A DNA stretch of 64,000 nt, taken from contig OZ252216.1 in NCBI GenBank assembly GCA_965248915.1, positions 2,356,001-2,420,000 of the forward strand. Reading direction: 5' to 3'. The position numbers and the translations under genes are program-made. Of the stretch, positions 61,745-64,000 are shown piece after piece. The notes under the pieces were generated by a model. It saw nothing but the letters and a program-made list of their open reading frames with translations, searched no databases and was not told the origin of the DNA. Each line of letters starts with the position of its first letter. Position 1 is the stretch's first letter. This DNA comes from CBDFLA01 sp965248915. Its GTDB lineage: Bacteria; Pseudomonadota; Alphaproteobacteria; M2410.

Positions 61745-62218
61745 TTGACCACTGAATTCGATAGCTACGATATCCAAATACTGGAGGCGCTGCAGACAGA
61801 TTCGTCAATTTCGACAGCCGATCTTGCCGAACGTGTGGGTCTTTCTCTGTCTCCGTGTTGGCGACGGATCAAGCGCCTCCGGGAGCTTGGCGTCATTGAG
61901 AAGGATGTCGCCCTTCTCAATCGAAAATCCCTTGGGCTCGAGATCGATGCAGTCGCCAACGTCACCCTGCGCAATCAACACCAAGATGATCGCGCCATGT
62001 TGGAAAACTGGGCAAGAGCGCGGCCAGAAATCATCGAGTGTCTGTCTATCTCTGGAGAGCGCGATTACATCTTGCGCATACTCGTGACTGACCTCGCGGC
62101 TTATGAACACTTCCTCACATCGGAACTGCTAAACCTACCCTGCATCAGTTCCGCATCGACGAGTTTCGTTCTGCGCGAAATAAAAAAGACCACCGCGCTT
62201 CCGCTCAAGCGCGCGTAA
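61745..62218 (+). CDS. Lrp/AsnC family transcriptional regulator
   Basis: A 157-residue regulator with an N-terminal winged helix (ILEALQTDSSISTADLAERVGLSLSPCWRRIKRL) and a C-terminal RAM effector-binding domain (ENWARARPEIIECLSISGERDYILRIL). It starts at TTG 61745 with AGG upstream. Divergent from phhA, so amino-acid-responsive control of phenylalanine hydroxylase is likely, as in phhR-like arrangements. Its 3' end overlaps the convergent cyclase gene by 14 bases. Confidence 0.93.
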   Translation: MTTEFDSYDIQILEALQTDSSISTADLAERVGLSLSPCWRRIKRLRELGVIEKDVALLNRKSLGLEIDAVANVTLRNQHQDDRAMLENWARARPEIIECLSISGERDYILRILVTDLAAYEHFLTSELLNLPCISSASTSFVLREIKKTTALPLKRA

Positions 62219-63239
62219 TGGCAAACAACCGTGTAGGAATTTCTTTGCCTCGCAGTGGGACGTCCCCAATATCTTCCGCAACAAGGTCGTCGGGCAATTG
62301 AACCACGTTCATCAGGCTATCTGAAATCAGAATGGAATGATCGAGACTTTTGCAGGCGTTTTCTATTCGTGCTGTCGTGTTCATCACATCGCCAACAAAA
62401 ACGATCTCGCGTTTCACCTCACCCATCTCGCCGCGCACCACTTCGCCTAAGTGCATGCCGGCACGAAACCGAGGTCGAAAGCCAAAATCCGATTGGTAAG
62501 TTTCATCATTTTGCTCTAGCCGTTCTTGCGCCTCAATGACAGCGCGAAGGCATTGCCCCATCTTAAGACCGCGGACGACCGACCAAGAGGCAATCATTTG
62601 GTCGCCAATGTACTGATGGACAGCGCCGCCGCACTCAAACACTGGGCCGGACACGTCAACGAAGAATCGATTGAGGAACCCATGGTACTGCAGATCACCC
62701 AGCTGCTCCGCAATTGGGGTCGATCCAACCATGTCCAGAAACAAAAAAATCCGCTCACCTTTCCGTGGCCGATGATAGCGCCCTGTAAGGTAGTTCCGCA
62801 ACGTGCGTGGCCCCATCAACTGAGCAATCGAAATACCGATAGAAAAACAGGCAAAGACGAAGAGTGCCAGTAAGAACTCGCGTGGTGTGAGGATTGCGCG
62901 CCCCACTTCAAACACCCCGGCCATTGATCTAGCCTCTGGAATGAAAACGTAAAATGTAATCCCAAAAGCTGCATAGATGATGAGATGGTAGGCAATGAGT
63001 TTGACCACCACGAACCAAGAAAATGGCAATCGTCGGATCCAAGAACCATATCGACTGTCGACATATCCATATTCGAACAACATCGCAAGCGTTGGCATGA
63101 GGAAAGCAACGAATAAGCTGACCATAAATGCCTGTGGATCAATGGCGCCCAGCAAAAGAGGGTAGATGAGACCAAGAACCAAGCTGATCGCAATGATCAG
63201 TCCGGCTCTGCGCAATTTCACTGTTCTACTTCTTGTCAT
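62205..63239 (-). CDS. Membrane-bound class III adenylate/guanylate cyclase
   Basis: A 344-residue protein with four to six N-terminal hydrophobic segments (about 10-145) and a cytoplasmic class III cyclase domain (about 160-344). The first metal aspartate is in FLDMVGST and the second in YIGDQM. The catalytic Asn and Arg appear in NTTARIE. Cyclic AMP or GMP output cannot be decided by eye. The membrane part resembles integral sensor domains. It overlaps the convergent regulator gene at its 3' end. Confidence 0.9.
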   Translation of the reverse strand: MTRSRTVKLRRAGLIIAISLVLGLIYPLLLGAIDPQAFMVSLFVAFLMPTLAMLFEYGYVDSRYGSWIRRLPFSWFVVVKLIAYHLIIYAAFGITFYVFIPEARSMAGVFEVGRAILTPREFLLALFVFACFSIGISIAQLMGPRTLRNYLTGRYHRPRKGERIFLFLDMVGSTPIAEQLGDLQYHGFLNRFFVDVSGPVFECGGAVHQYIGDQMIASWSVVRGLKMGQCLRAVIEAQERLEQNDETYQSDFGFRPRFRAGMHLGEVVRGEMGEVKREIVFVGDVMNTTARIENACKSLDHSILISDSLMNVVQLPDDLVAEDIGDVPLRGKEIPTRLFAITRA

Positions 63240-63438
63240 CGTTCCTGTCGCAAATGATGGGGCGAGCGAGCCCTGAATACCACTTTACGGCGAGACTTGT
63301 AGCACCATCCCAGGGCGATTTCGAGACACTTGGCCAATCATCACACGAGTGAAAAAAGACGGTGGCCCGGAGGGTCAATTTGAATAAGATACGCCTAGAA
63401 GATGGTGTCAACGCCGCATCAAAACTTGAGGAAATCCC

Positions 63439-64000
63439 ATGCCGACCTACAAAGCACCCGTAGATGACTACATGTTCCTGTACTACGACCTCTTTGACCT
63501 CGAGAGTCGGACCGAAATCCCCGGAATTGCAGACCTCTCTCCCGATCTTGCGAGAGCTGTGCTCGAAGGCGCCGCCAAGATTGCTGAAGAAGTCTTACAG
63601 CCCCTAAACCAATCCGGTGACGAAGAAGGCTGCCGGATCGAAAACGGCGTCGTCCGCACACCAAAGGGTTTCAAAGAAGCCTTCGAGGAATTCTGCGCCG
63701 GTGGCTGGAACCGCTTGGGCGCGTCAGAGGCCATGGGCGGGGCAGGCCTGCCCGGCATCATCACCCTCGCAGCCAACGAAATCACCAATTCCGCCAACCA
63801 AGCTTTCGCCATGTACCCGGGCCTCACCAATGCGGCTTACGCGGCTCTGCAGGCAACCGGCGAGCCCTGGATGAAAGAACATGTGGTCTCCAAAATGGTG
63901 GCGGGTAAATGGACCGGCACCATGTGCTTGACCGAGCCTCACTGTGGCACCGACTTGAAGCTCATGAAAACCAAAGCGGTTGAGCAAGAAGACGGCACCT
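63439..64000 (+). CDS. Acyl-CoA dehydrogenase, 5' part (gene runs off the window)
   Basis: An open frame of 187 codons without stop, starting at ATG 63439 with GAGG upstream: MPTYKAPVDDYMFLYYDLFD, then a helical domain (SNQAFAMYPGLT-like) and the conserved TMCLTEPHCGTDL motif of acyl-CoA dehydrogenases. The length of the N-terminal domain resembles the ~590-residue long form used for medium/long-chain acyl-CoA. The remaining two thirds lie beyond the right edge. It may be a beta-oxidation enzyme. Confidence 0.9.
   Translation, partial: MPTYKAPVDDYMFLYYDLFDLESRTEIPGIADLSPDLARAVLEGAAKIAEEVLQPLNQSGDEEGCRIENGVVRTPKGFKEAFEEFCAGGWNRLGASEAMGGAGLPGIITLAANEITNSANQAFAMYPGLTNAAYAALQATGEPWMKEHVVSKMVAGKWTGTMCLTEPHCGTDLKLMKTKAVEQEDGT

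Overview
The window is one contiguous, gene-dense stretch of an alphaproteobacterial chromosome. The gene orders point there: accA, xerD, aroK-aroB, a CNNM/CorC protein, bolA, a J-domain protein, cobS and cobT; then rpmB, DUF3108, a SUV3-like helicase, an S4 protein, fdxA, carD and rpoH. The metabolic content (acyl-CoA dehydrogenases, epoxide hydrolase, ADPS-like FAD oxidase, phenylalanine/tyrosine catabolism) would suit a marine or soil heterotroph of the Parvibaculales/Hyphomicrobiales kind, but the species cannot be named from the sequence. I recognised no rRNA, tRNA, CRISPR array or insertion sequence.

Layout. 1-5606: the 3' part of secA, then a co-directional M20 peptidase, epoxide hydrolase and SLC13-type permease. 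5607-13217: an accessory island. It holds two long proteins sharing a nearly identical central block but with diverged C-terminal halves, each followed by polytopic membrane proteins, two of them broken. Copies of the 3' end of the permease gene lie at both module boundaries. 13286-21746: housekeeping (HIT protein, accA, xerD, a large exported protein with a 43-residue membrane miniprotein upstream, aroK, aroB, CNNM/CorC, bolA). 21835-26542: J-domain protein, cobS, an unknown exported protein, cobT. 26545-31625: DUF2889, Tat-exported dienelactone hydrolase, phytase-esterase-like lipoprotein, VUT transporter, rpmB, DUF3108. 31897-46954: helicase, S4, GNAT, SIMPL, acyl-CoA dehydrogenase, ADPS-like oxidase, alpha/beta hydrolase, P-loop kinase, TerB, fdxA, carD, rpoH, M48 protease, SNase-like lipoprotein and cytochrome c.

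47277-52028: a minus-strand LLM oxidoreductase / NUDIX / MFS operon and a divergent retinol-saturase-like oxidoreductase. 52117-56216: a SLOG-plus-SLATT-like membrane protein followed by a TIR-transmembrane-WD40 protein, a candidate nucleotide-signalling defence pair. 56213-64000: GST, sensor-like membrane protein, cation efflux, fahA-maiA, phhA with a divergent Lrp/AsnC regulator, a membrane adenylate/guanylate cyclase and the start of another acyl-CoA dehydrogenase.

The two places most worth attention are the island at 5.5-13.2 kb, which behaves like a chromosomally encoded polymorphic toxin/immunity array with orphan cassettes, and the TIR/SLOG-SLATT pair at 52-56 kb. Both assignments rest on motifs and layout read by eye; no database search was made.
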